DNA of 64,000 nucleotides from an uncultured Siphonobacter sp. (GCA_913774715.1 CAJYHS010000065.1:102957-166956), one strand, 5' to 3'. Positions 25,321 through 34,384 are shown, counted from the first letter of the stretch. Program-made: numbers and translations. Notes: generated by a model not told the origin, from the sequence alone.

Positions 25321-25698
25321 TTAACGACCATCAGCAAATTCGGCCTTGGTAACGAAAAACTTGGTTTCCCCATCAAAGTCAAACTGAAATAGTTTTTCTT
25401 CGTAAAAAAGCGTTACCCTTCTGCCAGAACGCAGAGCTTCATTGATGGTATTAATAGTGGAGTCTTGGCCATTATCTACACTGAATTGCCATTTTTCCGC
25501 ATTCATTTGACCTGTACCTTCTGAAAACCCTCCCAGTAACAACTCCCCTTCCCAGGTTTTGAAGACATAGCCGCGTTTGCTAAAGCGGGTAATCGTTCCG
25601 GCTCGTTCACCTTCTGAGTAATTGATTTTTGTAAGAATCCAGAAAACGACCAGCGTTACAACGGCCAGAATTAATAATACTTTACCAAATGTTTTCAT
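25321..25698 (-). CDS. Small membrane-anchored protein of unknown function
   Basis: A 125-residue protein. One N-terminal transmembrane helix (about 5-24, KVLLILAVVTLVVFWILTKI) is followed by a soluble domain of mixed beta character (RAGTITRFSKRGYVFKTWEGELLLGGFSEG). The pattern recurs in Bacteroidota proteins that have been misnamed 6-phosphogluconate dehydrogenase; nothing here resembles that enzyme. The soluble part is predicted to face the periplasm. There is no operon partner closer than about 145 bp. Confidence 0.75.
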   Translation of the reverse strand: MKTFGKVLLILAVVTLVVFWILTKINYSEGERAGTITRFSKRGYVFKTWEGELLLGGFSEGTGQMNAEKWQFSVDNGQDSTINTINEALRSGRRVTLFYEEKLFQFDFDGETKFFVTKAEFADGR

Positions 25699-25843
25699 TT
25701 CAGGTTGAATTGTTTAGGTACCTCACCCAAGGGTATGAGTAAAAGGAATCATTACGGCTCAAAGAAAAATATCTTCAATGAATTATTAACCATTCATCGA
25801 CGGAAATCCAGCGAAGTTTCCTAAAAAATATTGCCAACTCCTT

Positions 25844-27088
25844 TTACTTGGATCGTATGGCTAACACAGGATCCATACGGGCGGCAATCCAGGCTGGAAT
25901 AATCCCTGATAATAACCCGATGCTACTCGATACTACAATTCCAATAATAATGTTTCGCAACGAAAGCTGAATGATTAATAAGTCCTGAGGATAAAAGGTT
26001 AATAACCAAACCCAGAGAATACCAACCATGCCGCCAATCAGGCTCAGGAAGATGGCTTCGAAGAGAAACTGAAATAAAATGAAGTAGGTTTTGGCTCCCA
26101 GTGATTTCTGGATACCAATAAGATTGGTTCGCTCTTTCACCGAAACGAACATAATATTGGCGATTCCAAAGCCCCCGATCAGTAATGAAAACAGGGCTAT
26201 GATAATCCCGGCTCCGCGAAGAGCACTGAATATGGTTTCTACGAGATTCTGAATGGCTTCGGGCCGATTAAGGGAAAAATTATCTTCCTGATAAGGCTTC
26301 AGGCCACGTTTGCTACGCATGAGGCCCGTTAATTCTCCTTCGAGTTCCTGAAGCTTTTCGTCCCGGTCGTAGCCTTTGATGGAAATATTAGGTTCGGAAT
26401 ATTTGGTATGAAACAGCTTGGAAAAAGCTTTATAAGGAATGTAACAGCGAATATCCGGCTTCCCTCCGATTTCAAACATCCCCGTACCAATGCGTTCAAT
26501 TACTCCAATTACCTGAAACCGGAGCCCTTTAATCTGAAGAAACTTGCCAACGGGATCCTGAAAAGGAAAAAGGTTAGCCGCTACGTCAGCTCCAATGACC
26601 ACTACATTTCGAGCAGCTTCTTCCTCCATTGGACTAAAATAGCGACCCGATTCAACGGGTAAATCTGAAATCTGGTTGTATTGATAACTAATGCCCCGCA
26701 CGCCAGCCGTCATGGAATTGTTCCCGTTTTTGATGGTCTGGCCACCCCGCCCGTCCGAAATGGCAACATATTGGGCATTTTCAAGGTTACGTTCTAGAAA
26801 CTGAAAATCAGAATAACTCGGAGCAGGCCGTCGGAAAAATTTCCACCAGGCATAATCCGGGCTGCTGTAATCCCAGGACCATTTGGAAACGAACATGGTA
26901 TTACTGCCCGTAAAACTCAGGCTTTCCCGAATGCTGCTTTCCAGTGAGTCAACCATGGTAAAAACGGCAATGATAGAAAATATACCTACGCTCACGCCCA
27001 GTAATGACAAGACGGTTCGTAACAAATTAGAGCGTAAGGCCTGCCAGGCAAAGCGAAGACTTTCGAAAACCTGCCGTAAAAATTTCAT
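25844..27088 (-). CDS. ABC transporter permease (MacB/FtsX type)
   Basis: A 414-residue protein with the MacB-like layout. It has one N-terminal transmembrane helix (about 18-47, NLLRTVLSLLGVSVGIFSIIAVFTMVDSL), a large periplasmic MacB_PCD domain to about residue 280, and three C-terminal helices (GIIIALFSLLIGGFGIANIMFVSVKERT and after). Such permeases work in efflux or lipoprotein-type mechanotransmission with a separate ATPase and a periplasmic adaptor. Neither is encoded next to it here, so it is an orphan permease gene whose ATPase must be elsewhere. Confidence 0.9.
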   Translation of the reverse strand: MKFLRQVFESLRFAWQALRSNLLRTVLSLLGVSVGIFSIIAVFTMVDSLESSIRESLSFTGSNTMFVSKWSWDYSSPDYAWWKFFRRPAPSYSDFQFLERNLENAQYVAISDGRGGQTIKNGNNSMTAGVRGISYQYNQISDLPVESGRYFSPMEEEAARNVVVIGADVAANLFPFQDPVGKFLQIKGLRFQVIGVIERIGTGMFEIGGKPDIRCYIPYKAFSKLFHTKYSEPNISIKGYDRDEKLQELEGELTGLMRSKRGLKPYQEDNFSLNRPEAIQNLVETIFSALRGAGIIIALFSLLIGGFGIANIMFVSVKERTNLIGIQKSLGAKTYFILFQFLFEAIFLSLIGGMVGILWVWLLTFYPQDLLIIQLSLRNIIIGIVVSSSIGLLSGIIPAWIAARMDPVLAIRSK

Positions 27089-27294
27089 GTTTATGAGTCT
27101 GTCTGAGGTGCAAGTTTCAAAGTAGAAATCATTCCAAATGTTTTACAAGCGAAAGTAGGTTCAACTGTACTTTTTAAAGGTTAAACGGAATACCGCTTTT
27201 TAAATATTTTTTATAAAATTTCCAAAAAAGCTTGACATTCGACCTCTATAAAGTGCATATTTAGCCAACACTATCTGGTATCTAGCTGAATTCC

Positions 27295-28350
27295 ATGAAG
27301 TTATCCGAATTTAAATTTGATTTGCCGCAAAATCTTATTGCTCTACATCCAGTCGAACGCGGCGAAGCACGACTGATGGTAGTTAATCGTCAAACCCGGC
27401 AATTCGAACATCGAAAATTCGGTGATATCGTGAATTATTTTGGCGAAGGCGACACGATGGTTGTCAACGACACTAAGGTTTTTCCAGCCCGTTTATACGG
27501 TAGCAAGGAAAAAACCGGAGCACAGATTGAAGTCTTTTTATTACGTGAGCTCAACCGCGAACACCGTCTCTGGGACGTGCTGGTAGATCCAGCTCGTAAA
27601 ATTCGGGTGGGCAATAAACTGTATTTTGGCGATAGCGATCTGGTAGCAGAAGTGATCGACAATACGACTTCGCGTGGCCGCACCATTCGTTTTTTATACG
27701 ATGGCGACCACAGTGCTTTAATGAAAGCCATTCACGAGCTGGGCGAAACTCCACTACCCGAAGAAATTAAAAATCGTCGGAAAGCCACCGAAGAAGATCG
27801 CGAACGGTACCAAACCATCTTCGCGGATGATTCGAAAGTAGGAGCCGTTGCTGCCCCTACTGCTGGTTTGCATTTCACGAAGAACATAAAAAAACGCATG
27901 GAGATCAACGGCACCGATTTTACGCCGATTACTCTTCATGTAGGACTAGGAACGTTCCGTCAGGTAGACGTAGAAGATCTTACCAAACACAAAACGGATT
28001 CAGAACCCTATTTCATCCCTCCCCAAACGGCCGACATTGTCAATGGTTCTCTGGATGCTGGCAAACGGGTTTGTTCGGTGGGTAATACTGTTTTGAAAAC
28101 GCTGGAATCTTCCGTTTCGGCTAATTCTCGCCTGAAACCAAGCGAAGGATGGACCGACCGTTTCATATTTCCTCCTTACGATTTCAAGATTAGTAATGCT
28201 TTGTTAACGAACTTCCACTTACCCGAGTCTGTGCTCCTGATGGGCGTTTGTGCCTTTGGTGGGTATGACCTGATGATGGAAGCGTATCAAACCGCTATTA
28301 AGGAAAAATATAAGTTCTTCAGTTACGGCGATTTAATGCTGATTCTGTAA
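27295..28350 (+). CDS. queA: S-adenosylmethionine:tRNA ribosyltransferase-isomerase
   Basis: A 351-residue enzyme that transfers the ribosyl part of SAM to preQ1 in tRNA to make epoxyqueuosine. Motifs are [22 protein letters not shown] at the start, [39 protein letters not shown] and the C-terminal [17 protein letters not shown]. It is followed by ispD 49 bp later on the same strand, separated by a hairpin. Confidence 0.96.
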   Translation: MKLSEFKFDLPQNLIALHPVERGEARLMVVNRQTRQFEHRKFGDIVNYFGEGDTMVVNDTKVFPARLYGSKEKTGAQIEVFLLRELNREHRLWDVLVDPARKIRVGNKLYFGDSDLVAEVIDNTTSRGRTIRFLYDGDHSALMKAIHELGETPLPEEIKNRRKATEEDRERYQTIFADDSKVGAVAAPTAGLHFTKNIKKRMEINGTDFTPITLHVGLGTFRQVDVEDLTKHKTDSEPYFIPPQTADIVNGSLDAGKRVCSVGNTVLKTLESSVSANSRLKPSEGWTDRFIFPPYDFKISNALLTNFHLPESVLLMGVCAFGGYDLMMEAYQTAIKEKYKFFSYGDLMLIL

Positions 28351-28362
28351 TCGGTTGGTTAG

Positions 28363-28397
28363 CTATGGGCTGCTGGCTGATAGCTAACAGCCCATAG
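28363..28397 (+). promoter_or_regulatory. Inverted repeat directly before the ispD start codon
   Basis: A 10-bp perfect inverted repeat (CTATGGGCTG at 28363-28372, CAGCCCATAG at 28388-28397) with a 15-nt loop. The right arm ends 2 bp before the ATG at 28400, so it could cover the translation start. No T-run follows, which argues against a terminator. Confidence 0.45.
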
Positions 28398-28399
28398 TT

Positions 28400-29086
28400 A
28401 TGAAACGATACGTTATACTCGTTGCCGGTGGCAGCGGCAGTCGCATGGGCGTTTCGTTGCCCAAACAGTTCCTATCTCTTGCCGGAAAACCCATCCTGAT
28501 TCATACGCTGGAGCGTTTCCTGGACTATTCTCCCGACCTACAGGTTATTCTCTGTTTACCTGCTGATCAGTTTTCGTACTGGAATCAGCTTCGACAGCAA
28601 TACCCCCTTCCCTTTTCGTTGCCTATTATTGAAACACCGGGCGGAGCGAGTCGCTTTCAATCCGTTCGAAATGGCTTACAGCACATAACTACGGACGGAC
28701 TCGTAGCCGTTCATGATGGTGTTCGTCCCTTCGTGCCTGTATCGGTTATCTCCAATAGCTTTACGTTAGCGGCGGAAAAAGGGTCGGCTATTGCGGCTGT
28801 CTCAGCTAAAGATTCTATCCGGTTGGTTCATAATGATTCAACGAATGAGGCTCTGGATCGATCTGCATTACGTCTGGTTCAGACTCCTCAAACCTTTCAG
28901 ATTTCCCTGCTGAAAAAAGCGTTTGAGCAAGTGGAAAGTCCCCTATTTACGGACGATGCCAGCGTAGCAGAAGCCGCGGGCTATCCTATCCACCTACTGG
29001 AAGGATCCTACGAAAACATAAAAATCACCACGCCCGAAGATCTGGCCTTTGCGGAAGCTTTATTACAACGCGGAGCTTCACACTAA
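28400..29086 (+). CDS. ispD: 2-C-methyl-D-erythritol 4-phosphate cytidylyltransferase
   Basis: A 228-residue enzyme of the MEP isoprenoid pathway (MEP + CTP to CDP-ME). It has the nucleotide-binding start VAGGSGSRMGVSLPKQFL, VAVHDGVRPFV, and the C-terminal SYENIKITTPEDLAFAEALL. The length is typical. It is downstream of queA and probably co-transcribed with it. The 223 bp after it hold no recognised gene. Confidence 0.96.
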   Translation: MKRYVILVAGGSGSRMGVSLPKQFLSLAGKPILIHTLERFLDYSPDLQVILCLPADQFSYWNQLRQQYPLPFSLPIIETPGGASRFQSVRNGLQHITTDGLVAVHDGVRPFVPVSVISNSFTLAAEKGSAIAAVSAKDSIRLVHNDSTNEALDRSALRLVQTPQTFQISLLKKAFEQVESPLFTDDASVAEAAGYPIHLLEGSYENIKITTPEDLAFAEALLQRGASH

Positions 29087-29309
29087 GAATCAGGGCTACT
29101 TTCTGAAAAATCAGCTAGTTATATACGCTTAAAGCGTACCCAAACTATACATTTTTTTTCTGAGCTTTTCGTAAAACTCCTATGCTATTTTGAAAGTAAA
29201 CAGATTAGAATTCTCTAATCTATTGTGGATAAGTGCGTTTTAGCGAGAAAGAGTAGGATAAAATCGATATATTTACTATACTATTCATACCAGAATAGGC
29301 ATTCATTTT

Positions 29310-30299
29310 TTGTCAATTACCTTCTCAATTCGCTCTATGCTACACAATACTTCTCCGCCAAGGCGGCTTCCTGGCGTTACCATTACCCATCGCTCGCCCT
29401 TCCGCCGCTTTTTTTATCATCAGGTTCGAAACTTTCGCACACTGAATCCAAAGCAGGTTACCAAAGATACCTTACTGATCATCTTTGGCATTTTTACTGC
29501 GGCCGTAGGCTTAAATGGCTTCTTATTACCCAGTCACTTTCTGGATGGTGGCGTTACGGGAATTTCCCTGCTGATACGAGCCCTGACCGACTGGAATCTT
29601 TCCATCCTGCTAGTTATTATTAACATTCCTTTTATTTTCCTCGGCTTTCGTCAGATTTCGCTAGGTTTTGCTATTCGCACCCTATTTGCGATTATTGCTC
29701 TGGCCCTTTGCCTGGCTTTTCTGGAATTACCCGTTTTCACGCACGACAAACTGCTCATTGCTGTGTTTGGAGGCTTTTTCCTCGGAGCTGGAATTGGGCT
29801 TTCTATTCGGGGGGGATGCGTATTAGACGGTACGGAGATTCTGGCCTTATACCTAAGCCGTAAAACCGGCTTTACCGTTGGTGACATTATCATGGCCATC
29901 AACGTCTTTATTTTTAGTATTTCTGCCCTCTTAATTAATGTAGAAACTGCTTTGTATGCGATGCTGACCTATTTCTCAGCCTCTCGTACGATTGAATTTA
30001 TTATTACGGGCCTTGAAGAATACACGGCCATTACTATTGTATCGGAAAAAAGTGACGCCATTCGCCGCATGATTGTGAATGAAATGGGCCGGGGCGTTAC
30101 CATGTATAAAGGCCAACGCGGCTTCGGCAAACGTGGCGACCGCGAAGGAGATATTGATATTGTTTATACCGTTATTACTCGCCTAGAAATTACCCGGCTA
30201 AAAAACGCCGTTGACAAAATAGATAACCAGGCTTTCATTGTGCAGCACAGTATCCAGGATACCAAGGGCGGCATGATTAAAAAACGGGCTTTCCATTAA
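29310..30299 (+). CDS. YitT family membrane protein
   Basis: A 329-residue protein. Five or six transmembrane helices lie between about residues 50 and 220 (DTLLIIFGIFTAAVGLNGFLLPSHFLDGGVTG is the family start). A C-terminal cytosolic DUF2179 domain (about 238-325, ITIVSEKSDAIRRMIVNEMGRGVTMYKGQRGF) follows. The ATG at 29337 is an equally good start. Some YitT proteins are linked to solute or metal handling, but the function is not established. It is monocistronic, with a terminator at 30314-30348. Confidence 0.87.
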   Translation: MSITFSIRSMLHNTSPPRRLPGVTITHRSPFRRFFYHQVRNFRTLNPKQVTKDTLLIIFGIFTAAVGLNGFLLPSHFLDGGVTGISLLIRALTDWNLSILLVIINIPFIFLGFRQISLGFAIRTLFAIIALALCLAFLELPVFTHDKLLIAVFGGFFLGAGIGLSIRGGCVLDGTEILALYLSRKTGFTVGDIIMAINVFIFSISALLINVETALYAMLTYFSASRTIEFIITGLEEYTAITIVSEKSDAIRRMIVNEMGRGVTMYKGQRGFGKRGDREGDIDIVYTVITRLEITRLKNAVDKIDNQAFIVQHSIQDTKGGMIKKRAFH

Positions 30300-30313
30300 T
30301 TAACCTCGAAAAC

Positions 30314-30348
30314 CCATCCCCGGACACGCATTTGTTCGGGGATTTTTC
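30314..30348 (+). terminator. Terminator of the YitT gene
   Basis: CATCCCCGGA pairs with TTCGGGGAT (arms near 30315-30324 and 30335-30343), followed by TTTTTCG. It begins 15 bp past the stop codon. Confidence 0.8.
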
Positions 30349-30692
30349 GTTAACAGGCTTTTCTTTCTTTGAAGCAAGATGGTCTCAAACTTTTTCGTTA
30401 ACTAACAGAGGTAGAAATATTCTTAATAAAAGAATTTTTATCTTACTTATCGAAAATCAATTCTCGTTTCATAAATGCTTTTCTTTCAGAGAATTATTAG
30501 TATTGAAAACGAGTTACCTCTACAGAAGTTTATCCCGTATTTTAGTAACAATCCACCCGGTTAAAATTTTTTTCATATAAAACGAAAGAAATAGTTGTCA
30601 AACTAAAATATTAGTTTAATCTTTGAATCAAGTTAGTATTTCCTGATACAAAGCCGGATCAAACCGTTTTGTATCCAAACGAAAACAAGATT
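30349..30692 (+). promoter_or_regulatory. Gene-free AT-rich region upstream of blaI
   Basis: About 340 bp between the YitT terminator and the blaI-like start, with no credible gene: an 82-codon open frame at 30332-30580 overlaps the terminator and has no family-like sequence. It holds the operator-like repeat at 30600-30617, so it is probably the regulatory region of the downstream operon. Confidence 0.7.
30600..30617. promoter_or_regulatory. Probable BlaI-type operator upstream of the repressor gene
   Basis: Inverted repeat AAACTAA-AATA-TTAGTTT, 76 bp upstream of the blaI-like ATG. The core AACTAA-N4-TTAGTT recurs exactly at 34363-34378 before a tonB-like gene. An operator for the adjacent BlaI-family repressor is the simplest reading. 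Confidence 0.7.
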
Positions 30693-31064
30693 ATGGTTGA
30701 AAAAGAGCTTACCCGGGCTGAAGAACAGATTATGCACGTACTCTGGTCTCTTGAGAAAGGTTTTGTGAAAGATGTTCTTGACCAATTACCAGAGCCAAAG
30801 CCAGCGTATAATACCGTTTCTACCATTGTCCGCATTCTGGAACAAAAAGGCTTTGTCGGACATAAAGCTTACGGTAAATCGCACCAATACCATCCTTTGA
30901 TTACCAAGGAACAGTACCGCACCTTTGCAACGGAGAAATTGATGGAAAGCTATTTCGGTAATTCCGTGGGAAGTCTGTTTTCATTTTTCATGAAGAAGAA
31001 GAAAGTAGAACTGAACGAAGCCGATGACATCCTCAAGATGATCGAGCAAATGAAACAACAGTAG
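30693..31064 (+). CDS. BlaI/MecI/CopY family transcriptional repressor
   Basis: A 123-residue winged-helix protein that starts MVEKELTRAEEQIMHVLWSLEKGFVKDVL and contains YNTVSTIVRILEQKGFVGHKAYGKSHQYHPL, the family's recognition helix and wing. A TTG 24 bases upstream in frame is ignored in favour of the ATG. BlaI repressors bind inverted repeats as dimers and are inactivated by cleavage after a membrane M56 sensor is triggered; such a sensor is encoded just downstream. Self-regulation through the repeat at 30600-30617 is likely. Confidence 0.93.
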   Translation: MVEKELTRAEEQIMHVLWSLEKGFVKDVLDQLPEPKPAYNTVSTIVRILEQKGFVGHKAYGKSHQYHPLITKEQYRTFATEKLMESYFGNSVGSLFSFFMKKKKVELNEADDILKMIEQMKQQ

Positions 31065-31069
31065 CAACC

Positions 31070-31106
31070 CGATTTTGGGTTTAAATCAAGTTTAAGCCCA
31101 AAATCG
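31070..31106 (+). promoter_or_regulatory. Hairpin between blaI and the M56-TonB gene
   Basis: A 16-bp stem with one G-U pair (31070-31085 with 31091-31106) and a 5-nt loop, 6 bp after the blaI stop. No T-run follows, so an RNA processing or attenuation element that sets the repressor:sensor ratio is as likely as a terminator. Confidence 0.55.
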
Positions 31107-31164
31107 CTACTGCTATTCATCCACCCCTCTCACCTTTAAACGACCGTTAGGCCATCATACGACT

Positions 31165-32400
31165 ATGAATTGGTTGCACTATCTCCTGCAAGTAAATCTG
31201 TATCTGGCTGGATTTTATGGGTTTTATCGCCTGATTCTCCGCAAAGAAACTTTTCATCAGTTAAACCGGAGTTTTCTACTGGCGGGAACCGCACTGGCCT
31301 TTTTTATTCCGGCCATGCAATCCGAATGGATTCGTACCTGGTTTTTTACTCAGCAGGTGAATGCCTCTCTTTACTCGTATTATAACCCTGGCGTCGTTTT
31401 CATTACCCCTGATTACCTGGATAACTCCAAATCGGCCCATCCTATGGCCTGGGGCCACTTACTGGCTCTTACATACCTGTGTGGGATTTTGATCCTGCTA
31501 GGAAAATTCGCTTTTCGCCTGATGCGTTTAGGAGACATTATTCGGTATCGAACGAACCGAAAATTGGATCAGAACATGGCTTTTGCCTTCTTCAATCACT
31601 TTTTCGTAGGGAAAAATCTGTCTAACCGCCGGACTATTGAAATGCACGAGCGAGTGCACGTTCGCCAGTTACACTCGGCTGATGTCATCTTCTTCGAACT
31701 GATTGCCATTTTCAACTGGTTCAATCCCGTCGTTTATTTTCTGAAACAGGACATTTCCCTCATTCACGAATATCTGGCCGACGAAGTTGCCAGCCGATTT
31801 GAAACCAGTCGGGCTGACTATGCTATGCTATTATTCTCTCAACAGTTTGGCGTTCAGCAGATGGAACTAGCTCATACGTTCTTTAACAAATCACTTTTAA
31901 AATCTCGGGTTGCCATGCTACAGCAGAAACCTTCGCAAAATTCGGCCTTGGTAAAGTATGCCCTGGTTGCTCCCGTTTTCGGATTTATGGTGTTTGTAGC
32001 AACGGCCTGTTCACAGAACGAGGAAAAAGAAATGTTAGTTATTACTCCTCCAGCAGAAGCCCCTGCACAGAATACTTCCAACGATAAAGTTTTCACTGTC
32101 GTTGAAAAACAAGCTCAGTTTCCGGGTGGAGATTTAGAAATGTATAAGTTTTTGTCTAAAAACATTAAATACCCAGCCCCCGCTCAACGGGCGAATGTTC
32201 AGGGGAAAGTTTTTGTAAGATTTATTGTCGAAAAAGACGGAAGTATTAGCGATCTGGAAATTGTGAAAGGTCTTGGGTTTGGCTGCGATGAAGAAGTACT
32301 AAGAATCATGGAGGATATGCCTAAATGGATTCCTGGCTACCAATCAGGCACCGCCGTCAGAAGCCTCTTCAATTTACCCATCAGTTTTGTTTTAGAGTAG
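31165..32400 (+). CDS. BlaR1-type M56 peptidase fused to a TonB C-terminal domain
   Basis: A 411-residue protein. Transmembrane helices lie near 3-22, 37-52, 92-115 and 268-288. The cytosolic M56 metalloprotease motif is His161-Glu162-x-x-His165 in MHERVHVRQLHS, with Glu202 in HEYLADEVASRF as a likely third ligand. After the last helix and a linker, residues about 310-411 form a TonB C-terminal domain (ANVQGKVFVRFIVEKDGSISDLEI, ending FNLPISFVLE). In beta-lactam systems an M56 sensor cleaves BlaI; here the outside part is TonB-like rather than penicillin-binding, so the signal probably differs. Confidence 0.92.
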   Translation: MNWLHYLLQVNLYLAGFYGFYRLILRKETFHQLNRSFLLAGTALAFFIPAMQSEWIRTWFFTQQVNASLYSYYNPGVVFITPDYLDNSKSAHPMAWGHLLALTYLCGILILLGKFAFRLMRLGDIIRYRTNRKLDQNMAFAFFNHFFVGKNLSNRRTIEMHERVHVRQLHSADVIFFELIAIFNWFNPVVYFLKQDISLIHEYLADEVASRFETSRADYAMLLFSQQFGVQQMELAHTFFNKSLLKSRVAMLQQKPSQNSALVKYALVAPVFGFMVFVATACSQNEEKEMLVITPPAEAPAQNTSNDKVFTVVEKQAQFPGGDLEMYKFLSKNIKYPAPAQRANVQGKVFVRFIVEKDGSISDLEIVKGLGFGCDEEVLRIMEDMPKWIPGYQSGTAVRSLFNLPISFVLE

Positions 32401-32507
32401 CCTAAGAAAACGTTCAGACTACTATTTCAAGCACAACTTTTTAGTAATAAATAGACGACTTTTAGTTCGTCAGAGTGATTATCCCCACTTATTAAACGTT
32501 TATTACT

Positions 32508-32933
32508 ATGCGTTCAATCTTGCTTGCCCTTGTATTCTGTTTCGTTAGTTCATTTATCTGGGCTCAGAAACCCGCTCAATACGTTGGCGGTCGGTCGGAA
32601 ATGCTGAAGTTCCTGGCTAAAAATACTCGCTACCCCACGGCTTCGCAGGAAGTGAATGCTCAGGGAATCATCCGGGCTTTGTTTACAGTCGGTACGGATG
32701 GAGTGATTCAGGAGGCCAAGGCTAATGGTGAAAACTCCAACCTTTCTGAAGAAGTATTACGGGTTGTTCAGACTATGCCGAAGTGGCAAGCAGCGAAGGA
32801 CAAAAAAGGTCAGCCGATTATCAGTACCCAGGAGCTGGTATTTGCCTTTGTGATTGATAGCAAAAGCTCAGCCGTTGCTAAAATTCCAGAAGCTGAAAAA
32901 GCGGACGTAGTTGTAACGGCTTATCGAGATTAA
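32508..32933 (+). CDS. Secreted TonB C-terminal-domain protein
   Basis: A 141-residue protein with a signal peptide (1-19, ending FIWAQ). A single TonB C-terminal-like domain (about 22-125, YVGGRSEMLKFLAKNTRYPTASQEVNAQGIIRALFTV) is followed by a short charged tail. It lacks a membrane anchor and a Pro-rich linker, so it cannot act as a normal energy transducer. It may be a periplasmic partner or decoy of the TonB-type proteins encoded around it. It sits 107 bp after the M56-TonB gene and is likely in the same operon. Confidence 0.8.
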   Translation: MRSILLALVFCFVSSFIWAQKPAQYVGGRSEMLKFLAKNTRYPTASQEVNAQGIIRALFTVGTDGVIQEAKANGENSNLSEEVLRVVQTMPKWQAAKDKKGQPIISTQELVFAFVIDSKSSAVAKIPEAEKADVVVTAYRD

Positions 32934-32986
32934 TGGAATCGACCACCTGACCCCTATACATTAGTCCTACAAACCTCTTATTACTT

Positions 32987-34276
32987 ATGAAACGCCTTCT
33001 ACCCGTCCTTGCATTATTGCTGGGGAGTTACTCCGGCTTTGCCCAAACTGAATCCTATCCAGAAGCTCAGCGACTGATGCGGGCGGGAAGTTACGCTCAG
33101 GCTATTCCTATTCTGCAAAAGCTAAGTGAATCCGATACACTTACTCCTGAATTTTCGCTCGAACTGGCTACTGCTCAGCAACGGACAGGTAATACGCAGG
33201 CTGCCCGAAAAACTTATGAAACTATTCTGAAACGGGACAGTAGCCAACGGGATGCTCTAAACCAGTTGGGTATTCTTTTTGAAAAAGATGCCCAGTATCG
33301 CAAAGCACTAATTCAGTATAAAAAACTAACTCGTCTAGACTCGACAAATGGGTACTTCCAGCGGCAGGTCGCTCTTCAGCACGATCGACTGGAAGAGGAC
33401 GATCTATCCATTATTTATTACGAGAAGGCTTTAAAGATTAACCCAGAGGATCGGGAGTCACTTGCGGAGTTATCACGTCTCTATCTGGACCTGAACCGAA
33501 ATTTGGAAACGGCTGGTGAATACGTTAAACGCGGACTGGTAAAAGACTCTACTTCGATTCGTTTTCTTTTACTCAATAGTCGCATTGATTATCGGCTAGG
33601 TCGTTTTGGAGCCGTTACGAAGTCCCTTGAAAAAACCATGGCTATGGGAGATTCCATGGCATATTTTCAGCGAATGCTGGGACGAGCGTATTACGAAACG
33701 GGCCAATTTGATAAATCCATTCAGACGTATGCCCGATTAATTAATTTGGGCGAGGCCACTGAAACAAACTATGGGGGACTAGCCACGGCTTATTTACTCA
33801 AAGCACGAAAAGATTCCTCGACCTTATTTAACATCAATGCGTTCCGGCATTTCACGCGGGCGATTCAACTGGCACAAACGCGGGTACCGGATTATCAGAT
33901 GAGTATTGCGGATCTTCACGAACTGGAAAATCGCCCATCATCAATAAAATCCGCCATCAAGCAGTACCAAGCTGTTTTTAACAATTTCAAACGCCCAAAA
34001 GCCCTTTTGCGGCTGGCCCAATTGAATGATCAACACCGGGTTGATCCAGAACTGGCCATCATTTATTACGAACAAACCCTCAGACTCTGCAAAACGGTAA
34101 GTGCAGGTAAAAATGCCAGTCCTCAAGATGAGCTGGACTGCCGGGTGGCTTATGATGCAGCAGCTCGACGGTTGGCAGAGCTAAAACCGGAAAAAGTTAG
34201 TATTCAACCCGCTTCCGTTGCCATTATCGCTCAGGATACGAGTCATAGTATTTCTGACACGCTCAAAAAAGATTAG
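32987..34276 (+). CDS. Secreted TPR-repeat protein
   Basis: A 429-residue protein. A signal peptide (1-19, ending SGFAQ) is followed by at least seven TPR-like helical pairs across about 22-385 (for example YRKALIQYKKLTRLDSTNGYFQ and DLSIIYYEKALKINPEDRESLA). The C-terminal 40 residues are polar. It is predicted to be periplasmic. It lies 53 bp downstream of the secreted TonB-domain gene and is followed by a terminator. It probably serves as a protein-binding scaffold; the partner is unknown. Confidence 0.82.
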   Translation: MKRLLPVLALLLGSYSGFAQTESYPEAQRLMRAGSYAQAIPILQKLSESDTLTPEFSLELATAQQRTGNTQAARKTYETILKRDSSQRDALNQLGILFEKDAQYRKALIQYKKLTRLDSTNGYFQRQVALQHDRLEEDDLSIIYYEKALKINPEDRESLAELSRLYLDLNRNLETAGEYVKRGLVKDSTSIRFLLLNSRIDYRLGRFGAVTKSLEKTMAMGDSMAYFQRMLGRAYYETGQFDKSIQTYARLINLGEATETNYGGLATAYLLKARKDSSTLFNINAFRHFTRAIQLAQTRVPDYQMSIADLHELENRPSSIKSAIKQYQAVFNNFKRPKALLRLAQLNDQHRVDPELAIIYYEQTLRLCKTVSAGKNASPQDELDCRVAYDAAARRLAELKPEKVSIQPASVAIIAQDTSHSISDTLKKD

Positions 34277-34328
34277 CCCTTTACATTGATACGTTCCTTC
34301 AACCTTCTCTAATCAATTCCCTATCAAT

Positions 34329-34350
34329 AGCCCACTCGTTGGGCTTTTCT
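34329..34350 (+). terminator. Terminator after the TPR gene
   Basis: AGCCCA (34329-34334) and TGGGCT (34340-34345) enclose a 5-nt loop and are followed by TTTCTT. It separates the upstream blaI operon from the tonB-like gene. Confidence 0.7.
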
Positions 34351-34362
34351 TAAACTCCAATC

Positions 34363-34378
34363 AACTAAAAAATTAGTT
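34363..34378. promoter_or_regulatory. Second BlaI-type operator, before the tonB-like gene
   Basis: AACTAA-AAAA-TTAGTT has the same arms and spacing as the repeat at 30601-30616. It ends 6 bp before the ATG at 34385, where a bound repressor would block initiation. Confidence 0.68.
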
Positions 34379-34384
34379 AAAATT

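Noticed and set aside
25321..25698. 6-phosphogluconate dehydrogenase
   Set aside because: The protein is a 125-residue membrane-anchored domain without a Rossmann fold or the enzyme's motifs.
29225..29623. 132-codon frame overlapping the YitT start
   Set aside because: It is out of frame with the conserved YitT membrane region and has no family-like sequence.
30332..30580. 82-codon frame between YitT and blaI
   Set aside because: It begins inside a terminator, is AT-rich and shows no domain or membrane pattern. The region is better explained as regulatory DNA.
30669..30692. N-terminal extension of the BlaI protein from a TTG
   Set aside because: The family begins at MVEKELTRAEEQ; the extra residues have no counterpart.
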